From Thunnus maccoyii (lineage: Eukaryota > Chordata > Actinopteri > Scombriformes > Scombridae), in NCBI RefSeq assembly GCF_910596095.1, contig NC_056554.1:4092001-4156000 (forward strand): DNA of 64,000 nucleotides, read 5' to 3'. A program made the translations under genes and the position numbers. The notes beneath the pieces are model-generated. The model was not told where the DNA came from and searched no databases. It worked only from the letters and a program-made list of their open reading frames with translations. This document shows, in pieces, positions 1-10,841 of this stretch. Numbering within the stretch: the first letter of the stretch is position 1; each line of letters opens with the position of its first letter.

Positions 1-59
1 TTTACTATATGTATGTGTGTATATGTGTATGTGTGTATGTGTGTGTGTGTGTATGTGTA
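1..59. repeat. GT/AT microsatellite
   Basis: Alternating purine-pyrimidine run of tgtg and tata units at the left edge, directly abutting the TA target dinucleotide of the Tc1 element that follows. Confidence 0.85.
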
Positions 60-369
60 TACAGTGTTGCTTGAAACTTTTTAGAATTTTCTACATTTCT
101 GCATAAATATGACCTAAAACATGATCAGATATTTACACAACTCCTAAAATTAGATAAAGTGAACACCATTAAACAAATGAGACAAAAAAATCTTTTTTTT
201 TTTTCATCTTTTTTATTTATTTATTGAGGAAAATTATCCAATCTTACATATTTGTGGGAGGCAAAAGTATGTGAACCCTTCCTTTCAGTAACTGGTGTGA
301 TCCCCTTTTACAGCAATAACTTCAACCAAACTTTTCTGGTAACTGTTTATCAGCCCTGCACATCAGCTT

Positions 370-1175
370 TTTTTTAAATTTTTTTTTTTTATTGGTGATA
401 CTGTTAACAAGACATAGTGGAAAGGAAAAAAATAAATAAAAGACAAATCAAGCAAATAGACAAACAAACAAAAATAATGACAAACAACAGCAGTGACAAC
501 ATCATATTACAATGAAAAAGGTAGTAAATGTAGAGAGCAACTAAGCAATATGGATTGATTGTGGGAAAAGGGAAGGGGGGGTGAGTGATTAAAGTGAGAA
601 AAGAAGAGAGAGAGGGGGAGGAGAAAGGGAGGGGGAGAAAGAAAAAGTGAGAGCATTAATAATTATGATAATAATAATAATGATAATAATAATAACAATA
701 CGACAATATAACATATTAATGATAATAGTCTTGTTTGATAGTATACTGTGGCGTCGGTAGCGGCAGAGGCAGCCACAATAACAGCAAAATGGGTTAAATA
801 ATTAAGATATTTATATTAATTTATATCAATTTATATCTATTTGAGTTTATATCAATTAAATTAATTTAATATGGCTATGGGGGGTGGAGCCAAACACAGA
901 GAGCCCAAGAAGGGGATGCCACCATCACCCCTCCACACGACAGCCAGCCCCTCCAGCAACACAGCCACAGCCCAGGGACCAGACCAGCTGAGACCAGCTA
1001 AGGGGTATTCCTCCTATAGTATTTGTCTGTTTTGCTTCTTTCCCCTTCTCCCCTTCTCTGTCTTTTGTTGTTTGTTTGTTTGCTTCTTTGTCTGTTTTGG
1101 AGACGGTCCAAACCTAGTCCAGCTGGACCACTCTCAGACCCTTTGGGAGAGAGTTTGTCCAGTGGAAGGTGACCT
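370..1175. other. Unclassified insertion inside the Tc1 element
   Basis: Starts with T-rich sequence and holds a GA-rich tract (about 600-650), an ATA/ATG-rich tract (about 655-715) and a GC-richer stretch (about 870-1000). It replaces an expected internal segment of the Tc1. A short reading frame at 871-1182 is low-complexity and resembles nothing I know. No terminal repeats or target duplication were found, so the element type is unknown. Confidence 0.5.
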
Positions 1176-1178
1176 GCT

Positions 1179-1951
1179 CTAACCATTCTTTAGTAGAACA
1201 ACTTGTGTGTTTAGGGTTGTTGTCTTACTGCATGACGTGCTTTCTGTTGAGCTTCAGTTCACAGACAGATACCTTGACATTTTCCTGTAGAATTTGCTGG
1301 TACAACTCAGAACTCATGCCTCCATCCATGATTGCAAGTTGTCCTGGTTCAGAGGCAGCAAAGCAGCCCAAACCATGATACTACCACCACCATGTTTCAC
1401 AGATGGGTTAAGGTTCTTATGCTGGAATGCAGTGTTTCCTCATTGCCAAACATAACGCTCCTCTTTCAAGCCAAAAAGTTTGATTTTGGTCTCATCCATC
1501 CACAGAACATTGTTCCAATCACCTTCTGGCTTATCCACATGGTCTTGAGCGTACTATAATAGGCAGCAATGTTCTTTTTGGAGAGAAGTGGCTTTTTTCC
1601 TTGCAACTCTGCCATGCACACCATTGATGTTCAATGTTCTCCTGATGGTGGACTCATGAACATTGACTGTAGCCACTGCACGAGAGACCTTTAGTTTCCT
1701 AGAGGTTACCCTGGGGTCCATTGTGGCCTCCCAGACTATTACACGCCTGCTCTTGGTGTGATTTTTGTTGTTCGACCACTCCTGGGGAGGGTAACAATGA
1801 TGTTGGATGTCTTCAATTTATACATGATCTGCCTGACAGTTGACTGGTGGAGTCCAAACTCTTTAGAAATGGTTTTGTAACCCTTTCCAGCCTGGTGAAT
1901 ATCAACAACTCTTCTTCTAATGTCCTCAGAAATCTCCTTTGTTCGAGCCAT
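1179..1951 (-). pseudogene. Tc1 transposase remnant
   Basis: Reading starts at the methionine codon whose first base is 1951, giving MARTKEISEDIRRRVVDIHQ, the paired-like helix-turn-helix start of Tc1 transposases. It runs through LHQSTVRQIMYKLK and LPRSGRTTKITPRA (the GRPR-like linker) before the frame breaks near 1740. Translated similarity to the catalytic part continues in other frames to about 1179, where foreign DNA interrupts it. Frameshifts plus the insertion mean no active DDE enzyme can be made. Confidence 0.85.
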
Positions 1952-2489
1952 GACACATTTCCACAAACCTGTGTTGTGAAGCTCAGACTTTGATATTAAA
2001 GACCCAGATTTCTCTTCTTTAAATAAGGTAGGGCCTCCCAGACTCACACTTGATTTTCATCCCATTGATTGAAACAAATGACTGTAATTTCCCCTTCAAA
2101 TGAAGTAATAATCCTAGGGGTTCACATACTTTTGCCACACACAAATATGTAACATTGGATCATTTCCCTCAATAAATAAATGAACAAGTGTAAGGTTTTT
2201 GTCTCACTTCTTTAACTGATGTCTCTTTATCTAGTTTTAGGATTTGAATGGAAATCTGATCACATTTTAGGTCATATTTATGCAGAAATAGAGCAAATTC
2301 TAAAGGATTCACAAATTTCAAGTAGCACTGTACATATGTAGAGCTTGATGACCTCAAAATCTTGCTGTCCAATATGTATCAACATGCCATAAACTGAGGG
2401 ACAGTGAATGACCCAGACACACACACAAATACATGCATAAGATATACTATATGTAATTAATATATATCAATCTTAATGTTGGAGAAGTA

Positions 2490-2758
2490 CCACTCCATTC
2501 TTCAGAGACATGCTGTACCCTCTGGTTTGTATCTTTGTGGAGAAGGATTCATACTGCAGCAGGATAATGACTCCAAACACACCTCAAAGCCAGCTGGAGT
2601 GCATGCTGTCATTAAAGTAAAAGGAGGAAATACTAAGATATTCTGAAATTTATGTACATTTTTCAAATTATTTGTAATGAAAGAAATAGTTTTACATTCA
2701 GAACAAATGCAAAATAGAAGTATCTTGACTAGAAGTCTCAGACTTTGGATCCCACTGT
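2490..2758 (+). mobile_element. Tc1 fragment, C-terminal transposase plus right end
   Basis: Encodes the Tc1 catalytic-region peptide HAVPSGL then HLCGEG and LQQDND on the plus strand (about 2,507-2,590). It then jumps by internal deletion to the right terminal repeat ending CCCACTG next to TA. The same family occurs at 17,660 and 26,757-27,702. The fragment has no reading frame of coding length. Confidence 0.8.
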
Positions 2759-2760
2759 AC

Positions 2761-4150
2761 ATGTACATCCTTTTTTTCTTTATGTAAAAATTATTTTTAT
2801 TTTTTTTGTCATTAACCTCTGACTTCATTTTCTGGAGTCTCGTCCTGTGTGGAATCTTAGGAAGCACTTGTGTTTGTTAGTAAACCAGAGATGATCATCA
2901 CACTTTCTGTACTTTGCATAAGAAATACAATATATTTGTATGCATCTATTCAACCCTTTAGACCATAAAATGTACTTGTGTCTGTTATTGCCAGTGAGTA
3001 GTAGATAGCAAAAACATGAACCAGATCATCATTTTACACAATAATACATCGCCATCATTCAGAATGTCTTAACACTTACACTAACTGCACTAATTATGTC
3101 TCGAGGCAACGCATAAAAAAATCACATTTTAGAAAAAATAAAACATGTCTTTAAAACATCAGTTCAGTTTTTTAGAGATTAAAGCACATGCTTGTATCTT
3201 TTTAAAGGTTGTCTTGATTTCAAGGTGTTATATAGTCAAATATATCTGACCCTTTTCTAGCACTGTGCCACATGTGGCTCCACTTCCTGAAAATGTGTCC
3301 CACCCCAAAAATGCAACATTATACCCACTTCAACTCCTCATCTGATTTGATAGAAACTTCTGATCAAGGTTAACAATGTGTGAAAATTACAATATGTATA
3401 AGTGAGAGGCTCAGAAGACTTCCTGCTGCCTGAAGGCAACAATATGTAGTAGAGTAGTGGTAGACAAACAGCAGCCATGAGCCAAATCTGGTTGAACTGT
3501 CTCCTATTAAACCTGTGAACTGATATTACTCAATTTATTTATATATGTATGTGTGTATTTTCATCTGATGTATATACACATTGGAATCGGTGGAATTTTA
3601 ATTAGAGGTGTTAACCACATTTAAACATTTCAAACATCCAGCCCAGCCTCTCTGTGAACAGGTATCATTGGAACTACTTTCTACTGAAGAAATAGTCCCA
3701 ATGAAAACTGATCACAGTGAATTCTGTTTGGAGTAATGAAGACTCCAGAGGGAGATGTTGCTGCTGAATTATCTGAATGACACTTTTTCAACACTGTGAG
3801 CACCAAAAAACAAAGAAACAGAAAATTCCATTCACCTCTAATGTATAGAAGACAAATACAACTGAAACTCTGCACGCTAGATACGACTGGAGGTAAGTGA
3901 GAAATAAAAGATATATATTTTGTAGTTGAGATGAACTGATCCCTTCAAATCACTTTGCACACGACCAAAGTATGACTCTGAAAAAAACAGCCTCAAAAAT
4001 GTTCTGTGGGAACATGAAAATGTTATGGAGACAAACATTTACATGTGTGTCAATACTTTTTGCATATAGAATGCAACAGAACTGTGACTTTTGCCCCTAA
4101 CAGAGAAGAGAAGCTGGTGTTGTATTTGACTAGATTTGCCTAAGAACAGC
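2761..4150. other. Noncoding stretch upstream of lectin A
   Basis: AT-rich DNA with no supported exon. From about 3,741 it matches the region upstream of lectin B. 2,761-3,740 has no counterpart in copy B. Confidence 0.6.
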
Positions 4151-4172
4151 TAATATAGAGGTAGAGTTTCCT
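4151..4172 (+). promoter_or_regulatory. Conserved proximal promoter block of lectin A
   Basis: TAATATAGAGGTAGAGTTTC lies about 45-65 bp before the lectin A start codon. The same block precedes lectin B, and a shorter form (TAGGTAGAGTTTCCTTTTTA) precedes the orphan third exon 1. The ATATAGA part could act as a weak TATA element. Its role is inferred only from conservation and position. Confidence 0.35.
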
Positions 4173-4215
4173 TGTAAGAGTGAACATCGACACACAGAGA
4201 CCTCAGAGCAGCATC

Positions 4216-7200
4216 ATGATGGAAAGGATCTTGCTGGGTGTCCTGTATCTCTCAGGTCAGTTAAATATTTAAAGATATAATATGTAACTTTTGCACATTA
4301 TAATGTTTAATGTTTAATGTTTAACTTAATATTTTATTGAGTTGTGTAATTACATCATCCAAAATGTTTCTAATGTTCAAACCTGGAAATTCACACTTTT
4401 AATCAAGGTAAGGGTCCTTTTCATTTGGTCGGCAGTTAATAGCATCATATGACCTTTGTGCATACATCAGTGTTGTGGTTGTCTGCCAAATGCTGTCATA
4501 AACTGACATGTACCCAGATTTAAGCCACATTTTTATTAAACACTTTTTATATCTTGGTTGTTTTTAACTATATCTTTTAACCGGATGAAGGATTTTAGTC
4601 ATCAGACGTCTGGATCTTAAGTTATCAGAGAAACAAGCTGAGCAAATGTTAACAGCCTCTCTGAATGTCTCATATCCAGAGGGGCTGAAACACTGATTAT
4701 TAACATGAAACTGCTTTATTCAGTGTTTTACTGGTTTTAATCACTGTGTAGGATATTCCTCAGCAGAACACTGTCTACCTTAATAAGTGGCCAATGCCAT
4801 CACTTTATTACTTTCCTTATTGTTTGAATGTGTACATTTGTGTCCATAACTATGTTGGAAATTTTAACTCAATTCTCCAAGTTGTATGTGTGTTAAAATC
4901 GGGTAATTAATATCTCAGTAACCACTAGAGATAAACATGTGCTGTTTGGTAGCATTGTAATCTCCTGAGCATAAGAACATTCGATTTTTAGTCATGGTAG
5001 TTGTTTGGTAACAAGGTACAGTTGTTTGAGAGATTGTTTTAAAAATAAGACAAATTATCTGACCTCCAGTGGATGCCATGATTGGTCAGACGCTTCTCTG
5101 AAGTCCCTTATCTAACTGTACCTATAAAAGACCATCACTGGAATGCAATAGTTGGATTCTCTTTGTTACTGGTACGAGGTCCCATTCTTTCTCTGAGTTG
5201 AAACCAACTTCAGCTGACAAATCTTCATCTCCACTCCCCACGGTGGCAACGCCTTCTCATCTCTCCTGACGTCACCACACATCTCAGCAGTTACCAGCCC
5301 ACAGACATGCAAGTAGCACACTTCTGCTCTGCTAACCGGGTGAATTAAAAAAGCTTCATCTGCTTAGAACTGAATTCTAAATTTGCCACCCCAGTTTACC
5401 AGCTGCTTCCAGTGACGGTCACTAGTCAACCCCTTTTCTGACAAACTCTGGTTCTGCATTCATTCATTCTTTCATTGTAGCGTCATTGTTTGTTTAGTGA
5501 GTGTTGTTTTGTGTCATTGTTAGGTTAGTCTTTAGGTAATAAATGTTTTGCATATAAAGTCATTGCCTTTGTTTTCTTTAACTTACTTTCAGTCACTTTA
5601 CGTATCCGATTCCTTTCCTGAGTGCAAGTTAATTCCTTCCCAAAGCTGATTTATGTGTTAAAGATTCTCTTGACTAATCACCAAGAGAAACTATTTATTA
5701 GTCTTATTATGCTGATTCTGAGGTTATAACGCTGAACAAATAATTGAAGTGGTTCTGTGTAATAATTCTGCTTAACACTAAATTTCCCCAAACTGAGCTA
5801 AAATTTTCCTACAATTGGGTCTGTTTGTTTTGGAGAGGAGGAGACCTCTGTGGATAATTTGGCTCCTGGTAAAAACCTCCTGAACAATGAACACTGAAGG
5901 AATCCTAACCGGGAGAAGCTGACTGCAATGACTGCAATGGTGGTTATTTCACAATGAAGACAACAACTCCCATGATCCCACACTACTTCATGATGTCATC
6001 AAACTCTGTCTTTTGTTATTGTTTTGATTAAGAGACCACTAGCAGCAGAAGTTAAGTTACAGTTATACTGTAATACTTAAAAATGTTAGAGTCACCTCAC
6101 ATGTTAAAAAGTGGTGTTTTCCTCACAGGCTGGTCCATCTTCTCCACATGTCGTCTCCATCAGTACCACTTTGTTGCTGAACCCATGAATTGGACTGAAG
6201 CTCAGACCGACTGCAGAGAGACATACACAGACCTGGTCACCATTGAAAACACTGAAGACATGAACCAACTCATCAACACAGTTTCATCTGCTGGTTACAA
6301 CAGTCAAGTCTGGATTGGCCTGTACAGAGTCATTGATTGGAAGTGGTCAGATGGGTACAGAGGGAGTGGAGCTGAATATAGGAACTGGAAATCAAGTCAT
6401 CCAACCTTATCGATTAATATTCACTGTGTAGTCATTGGATGTGGTCACGATTGGTGGGATACTTCTTGTGAAAGAGATTTTAAATTCGTCTGTTATAATG
6501 GTAAGTACCCAGCTAAGCATTATTTCTTCTCTAATAATGATTACATTCAGCACTTCAAATCAAAGATTCATTTTTCCCCAATAATTTAACTGCAGGAACA
6601 CAGCTGGATCCTGAATTTGTTTTTGTGAATCAACCAATGAACTGGTCCAATGCTCAGAGGTACTGCAGGGAGAACTTCATAGACCTGGCCACTGTGAGGA
6701 ACAACACTGAGAGCCGGGAGGTTGGGAATTTGGTGCCTTGTGCAGACTGGGCATGGATCGGCCTGTACAAAGACCCTGGTATTAACTGGTCTGATGGCAG
6801 TGCCTACTCGTTCCCCCATTGGGGTGGCTCATTTTCAGTTTCAGAATCACTCAGATTGGTGAAAATGATGTGTGGTGTGCAGGAATCAAGGCAGTGGATG
6901 TTTAAGTCCTGTGGAGAGAGATTTCCATTTGTCTGCTACAGCATCCCTCCTGGTGAGTGGTTTACTGTCCTTCAGTGGAAGCCAGAGAATGCTGCATAAC
7001 TTTAGCATAAATCATGTTTGAATGTACACGAAAAAGTGTAAATATCACAGAACTAATAGGACAGCAAATGAATGATTCATTTCTACTCTCATTCTGTGTC
7101 TCAGTACCAGTAAAGAGGTGGGTAGTTAAGCTGAGGATGAAGGTGCAGGACTCCTCTGTGGATCTCAATGACCCTGCTGTGAAAGCAGACATCCTGAAAA

Positions 7201-7538
7201 AGGCAAGTCTCCAAAATCCAGACTGGGTTGGGGGCTGGTGTGTCTCAAACAGGTCTAGAATACTTGTTTACATCCTTATTCTGCTTGATGTGTTTTGCCA
7301 CTATGAAGTTTGATAATATCTAAAAACCAGTGGGGGATTTTAGATACAACAACAACACAATAGGGGGGATGAATGTTTCAAAATGGATTCCATCTGTGTT
7401 TCCCAGTTCCAGGACAGACTGAAGGAGCAAGGAGTGAGTGGAGTCACCCTGAAGTGGAGAGAACAGCCTGATGGGAAAGTCTTCCACAAGGAGGGAAAAG
7501 AAGAGAAGAAGAAAAAAAGAAAGAAGACTGAGCTCTGA
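4216..7538 (+). CDS. Secreted tandem C-type lectin (lectin A)
   Basis: Five coding exons are proposed: 4216-4255, 6129-6500, 6596-6952, 7105-7202 and 7407-7538. Phases join (1,1,1,0), giving 332 aa. Exon 1 encodes the signal peptide start MMERILLGVLYLSG. Exon 2 is C-type lectin domain 1 (about 21-137), with WIGL at 75-78 and likely disulfides C42-C135 and C113-C127. Exon 3 is domain 2 (about 139-255), with WIGL at 191-194. Exons 4-5 give a charged tail ending in a Lys-rich run. Neither domain has EPN or QPD; WWD (122-124) sits at the WND position of domain 1 only. Calcium-dependent mannose or galactose binding is therefore not predicted. Exon 4 uses a GC donor (AAG|gcaagt). No transmembrane segment is seen, so the product is probably secreted. 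Fish genomes carry many such genes, named mannose-receptor-like or P-selectin-like. The start could be either of two adjacent ATGs. Confidence 0.85.
4853..5813 (+). mobile_element. Probable solo LTR in lectin A intron 1
   Basis: A 961-bp block that starts TGTTGGAAATTTTA and ends TAAAATTTTCCTACA, so its ends are short inverted repeats of TG...CA type. It contains a TATA box (TATAAAAG, 5123-5130) and a polyadenylation signal (AATAAA, 5538-5543) followed by T/G-rich sequence, in the order expected for an LTR. No flanking target duplication and no internal coding region were found. The same block occupies lectin B intron 1. The family is not assigned. Confidence 0.55.
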
Positions 7539-7715
7539 AATGAAAACCCAGCTTTACTTATCTGTAATCCATGTTGAATGTTGATTCTCTATCTGATAAC
7601 AATATACTATCATCAGCTTAACCGTAACCTTGACTACATCCTGTATAGAAGAGTTTTATCCTTCCTCATCAATATTACTGTGTGAAGTGTTTCAATCAAA
7701 GTCACTTTTCTTCCA

Positions 7716-7721
7716 AATAAA
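7716..7721 (+). terminator. Poly(A) signal of lectin A
   Basis: AATAAA lies 178 bp after the stop codon, and the following tract is TGTGT-rich near 7755. It is conserved in copy B. Confidence 0.7.
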
Positions 7722-8071
7722 ACATATGAGATGAGTCTTTGGCTTCAAGTTTACAGTGTGTGAACCAACCTGATAAAAGCAACAGACACACAGTTATGGC
7801 ATTGATTTATTGCAGAATAATAAAGTAATCTAGGTGATAATGGGAGCACTGGTAGTCTGCAAAGGCCTTCCATCCAAACTGTTGAAATCTGTAGACTTCT
7901 GTTGCTGCACTCAAACAAAAACACTTTAGCAAAAGGCAAGAGTACTAAGAAAAGACACAACTGACAAATGTATGAAAAAGTATGAGTATCTTATATAGAT
8001 AATATGATATAGGCTGATAATATAGGCTGACACAGCAAAATGTATCCACTTCACATTCCCTCCATGACAGC

Positions 8072-8655
8072 CAGTGGAGGAAGAAGTTTTTACATCCTTT
8101 ACTTCAAAGCAGCAATACTACAATATAACATAAGTATGATGAGTAAAACGTAGTAGAAGTATAACAAGTGAAAATAGTGGTTGTGCAGTGACGTTAATAT
8201 GACATTATTAGATTATTAATACTGATGCATCAGTGTGTGAACAACATTTTATTGTTGTAGCTGGTTAAGGTGGAACTAGTTTGAACTACTTTATATACAG
8301 GAAACTTAACTGTAGGTAGTTAAGTCCAGTGGTTCCCAACCTAGGGGTTGGGCCCCTCCAAAGGGTCCCAAGATAAATCTGAGGGGTCGTGAGATGATTG
8401 ATGGGAGAGGAAAGAGGTTAAAAGACAAATGAAACACTGGTTTAATCTTTAATGTGTTGTATTTTATATCATGAGTGTTTTTATGTTAAATAAAATATTC
8501 TGTACAGTAACTAGTGACTATAGGTGTTAAATAAATGTATAATATTTCCTCAAATATTTTGGAGTACAAGTTGCTAAAAATGGAAACATTCAAGTAAAGT
8601 ACAAGTACCTCAAAATTGTACTGAAGTACAATATTTGAGTAAATGTAGTTAGTTT
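8072..8655. mobile_element. hAT-like non-autonomous element with nested second element
   Basis: Begins CAGTGGAGGAAGAAGTTTTT and ends with TGAGTAAATGTAGTTAG, resembling the abundant fish hAT MITE whose ends read CAGTGGTGGAAGAAGTA. Inside, at about 8,330, a second hAT-type end starts CAGTGGTTCCCAACCTAGGG. Neither has coding capacity. Family assignment rests on recognising the terminal motifs. Confidence 0.6.
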
Positions 8656-10200
8656 GTTGTCAGATGAAGACAGGAACATGTCATGTGACTGAGCACCTCT
8701 GTTATTTTACACACCATTGGACAAACTATGTGCTCCTACAAACATGGTTGTGAACGTCACACCAAACCTCTGTAAATATGTCAGGTCTAAATAATTACAC
8801 ACAACTAAAGAATATACAGATACATAGTGGGATTATGGTGAATTATCAATGACTACATGAGCACATACTGTGTTTCATATTGCATACATGCTGAGTTCTC
8901 CACGTATCTGTGTGTGAGAATTAAAATGCAACACTGCACTCTTGTGTTTGCATGTGTGTATTGTTGGCTTCAAAGTGAGAGTCTAGTAAATGTGGGAACA
9001 AAGTGAGAGACAGACATGTAAAACAAGAGGGGAGGATGTGATTTGTTGTTGTAGTTTTACTGAGCTACAGCTGATTGCATGTTACCCTTTAGAAATAATC
9101 TTACTACCATAGGATCATTAAAATGGTTTGCTTGAGAAAACATCTGAAATATCTTCATTTTAGAGGAGTCATTGAACCTCTCCTGTATTTCTCTTTGTTG
9201 GTAATGATTTACTGAGTCCTATTGCATTTCTACATGAGGTGCTTGAGAGAATTTGAGGAAGACAGATAACAGAGAGAGAAAATAAAACATGTATTGAGTT
9301 CAGTAAAGTGACTTATTTGGATGTAGTTTGGTTAAACTAAGAACCTGGAGTTTTGTATTGATATGCAGCCTTGAAACATTTAGATGGGAGCTGTGTTTAG
9401 TGGCCTTTTGTTTGACACAAATGATGTAATAATAAATTACTCACCTTTACCTGGTTTCTTGGAGAGTGGATGCTACCCTTCGCTGATGAAACCTTCCGGG
9501 ACCATGAACCTGGGAAGAATCATCACCCATTTACCGTGTGTGAGCCCGGCTATGTGCTCCTGTGTGTCTGGCACAGTTAGAGTGTAAGGTTGATAACAGA
9601 GATGGGGGGAGAAATTACTCACCTTATGCAACATTTCTGGAGAAGAAACTCAGGCACAGTGCAGATGAGTAGAGGAGAGAACACCTGCTGCCAAGCAGGC
9701 TGCCTGCGTGACGTTATGTCATAGAAAGATGTAAGATGAGAGGCCAGAGAAGAACGAGCAACAGACATTGTTTTTCCCTTTATTCATCTCACCTGAGTTG
9801 GCGAGACATAAGCAACCCCCTCCTCAGTGTGGTGCCTCTAACTCCTGGAACACACAGCCTACCTTTACCTGAACAGCGTGTGTGCATCACTGAACTGCTG
9901 CGTCTCACACACCTGCAGTGTCCACACAGACAGTGTTGCTGCTGCAGTGCTGCTACTGCCAGTCCTATATTTCTACATAGAGTTTGACTTTGATAATGGA
10001 CGTTAATAACAGAATGTTTCATATCATTTCATTTATTTTTAGTTTAGACAGTCAAAGGTTAAGAATCGTGTGCTCATTTGTGAAAAAGAAATAAATGTGA
10101 AAGCTTTGTTTCTGACGGGCATGGTGGGGTCAAGTTGGGGCTACTTCTGTGTCAGACACATACACTCCTCATGATGGGTGAGGGAGGGACGGGGTGCGTC
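8656..10200. other. Noncoding, shared by both duplication copies
   Basis: No supported exon. Short reading frames at 9,384-9,587 and 9,736-9,987 are conserved in copy B only because the whole block is duplicated. They resemble no family I recognise. Splice-donor-like AAG|gtgagt motifs on the minus strand (around 9,440 and 9,620) are noted but not supported as exons. Confidence 0.5.
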
Positions 10201-10797
10201 CTCTGACAGTCAGCTTCCTCCCCAGGGCCTGGAGGCAGCTAAGGAAGGGGAAACCACAGCCCCTTGATGCCCCAGCCAGTTGATGGTGGAGTGATGCTGC
10301 TTCCACTTGCAGATAATGGCCCCAGTGGTGCTTATGGGAACATTTAAGAGTTGAGGAATCAGTCGCTAACCTGTATCCTTCCTATGTTGCTCAACAGTCT
10401 TGTTGCAAAGGTTTTGGGAGAGCTCTTTGCCTCTAATCATCATGAGATGCTTCTTCATGACAGCTTGGTAACAAATAATGTGTTCACAGATGTCTAACCC
10501 TTTTTAAAAGAGTGGAAGTGCTAATAGCCACATGCACTAACCAGCTGATTCTAAATAGCACAGGTAAGAGGACTAATTAGTGGTTCAGTGTTTGTTCATA
10601 CAGCGTGTTCAATACTTTAGGTCATTCAAATTTAATGCACATGACTTTTTTATTGATTGGAATGTTATGATTTCTTTAGCTGTTTTGCCTTATTGAGTTA
10701 ATATCAATGTCTGATCTTAATTTCATACGAATATCTGCACTGGAAATATGTTTCCTGAAAAAAATGTTGACGTGTTGAATACTTATTTCCCCCACTG
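10201..10797 (-). mobile_element. Tc1 fragment, 5' half, copy A
   Basis: The minus strand encodes the N-terminal helix-turn-helix part of a second Tc1 family, seen intact over about 68 codons in copy B. Here the frame is broken by a TAG codon. The right terminal repeat ends CCCCCACTG next to TA (10,798-10,799). The catalytic half is missing. Confidence 0.75.
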
Positions 10798-10841
10798 TAC
10801 ATTTCTGTTTTTCGTGTTAATTATTATACACATATGATTAA

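Larger units (their letters stand above)
62..2330 (-). mobile_element. Tc1/mariner transposon, interrupted copy
   Basis: The ends are inverted repeats of each other. The left end begins CAGTGTTGCTTGAAAC. The right end finishes CAAGTAGCACTG. Both are flanked by TA (60-61 and 2331-2332), the Tc1/mariner target dinucleotide. Similarity between the two ends continues for well over 100 bp inside. The transposase remnant reads on the minus strand. A Tc1 of this type is usually about 1.6 kb; this copy is 2.27 kb because about 800 bp of unrelated DNA replaces part of its coding region (370-1175). The copy is dead. It lies just outside the lectin segmental duplication, about 40 bp from its left boundary. 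Confidence 0.9.
2369..10841 (+). repeat. Segmental duplication, copy A (lectin unit)
   Basis: Nearly base-for-base similar to copy B over intergenic DNA, introns and exons. Similarity begins at CCAATATGTAT and ends after ACACATATGATTAA. Copy A has about 1.1 kb (2,606-3,740) that is missing from copy B, which has a deletion junction near 17,836. The unit contains a Tc1 piece, the complete lectin A gene, an LTR in intron 1, a hAT-like element and a second Tc1 fragment. Confidence 0.9.

Noticed and set aside
5798-5983. 61-codon minus-strand frame inside lectin intron 1, identical in both copies
   Set aside because: Conservation is explained by the recent duplication. It overlaps the LTR end and the intron, with no recognisable domain.
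9384-9987. Short frames conserved between duplication copies, with donor-like AAG|gtgagt motifs on the minus strand
   Set aside because: No matching acceptors or coherent protein could be assembled, and conservation is no greater than in the surrounding noncoding DNA.
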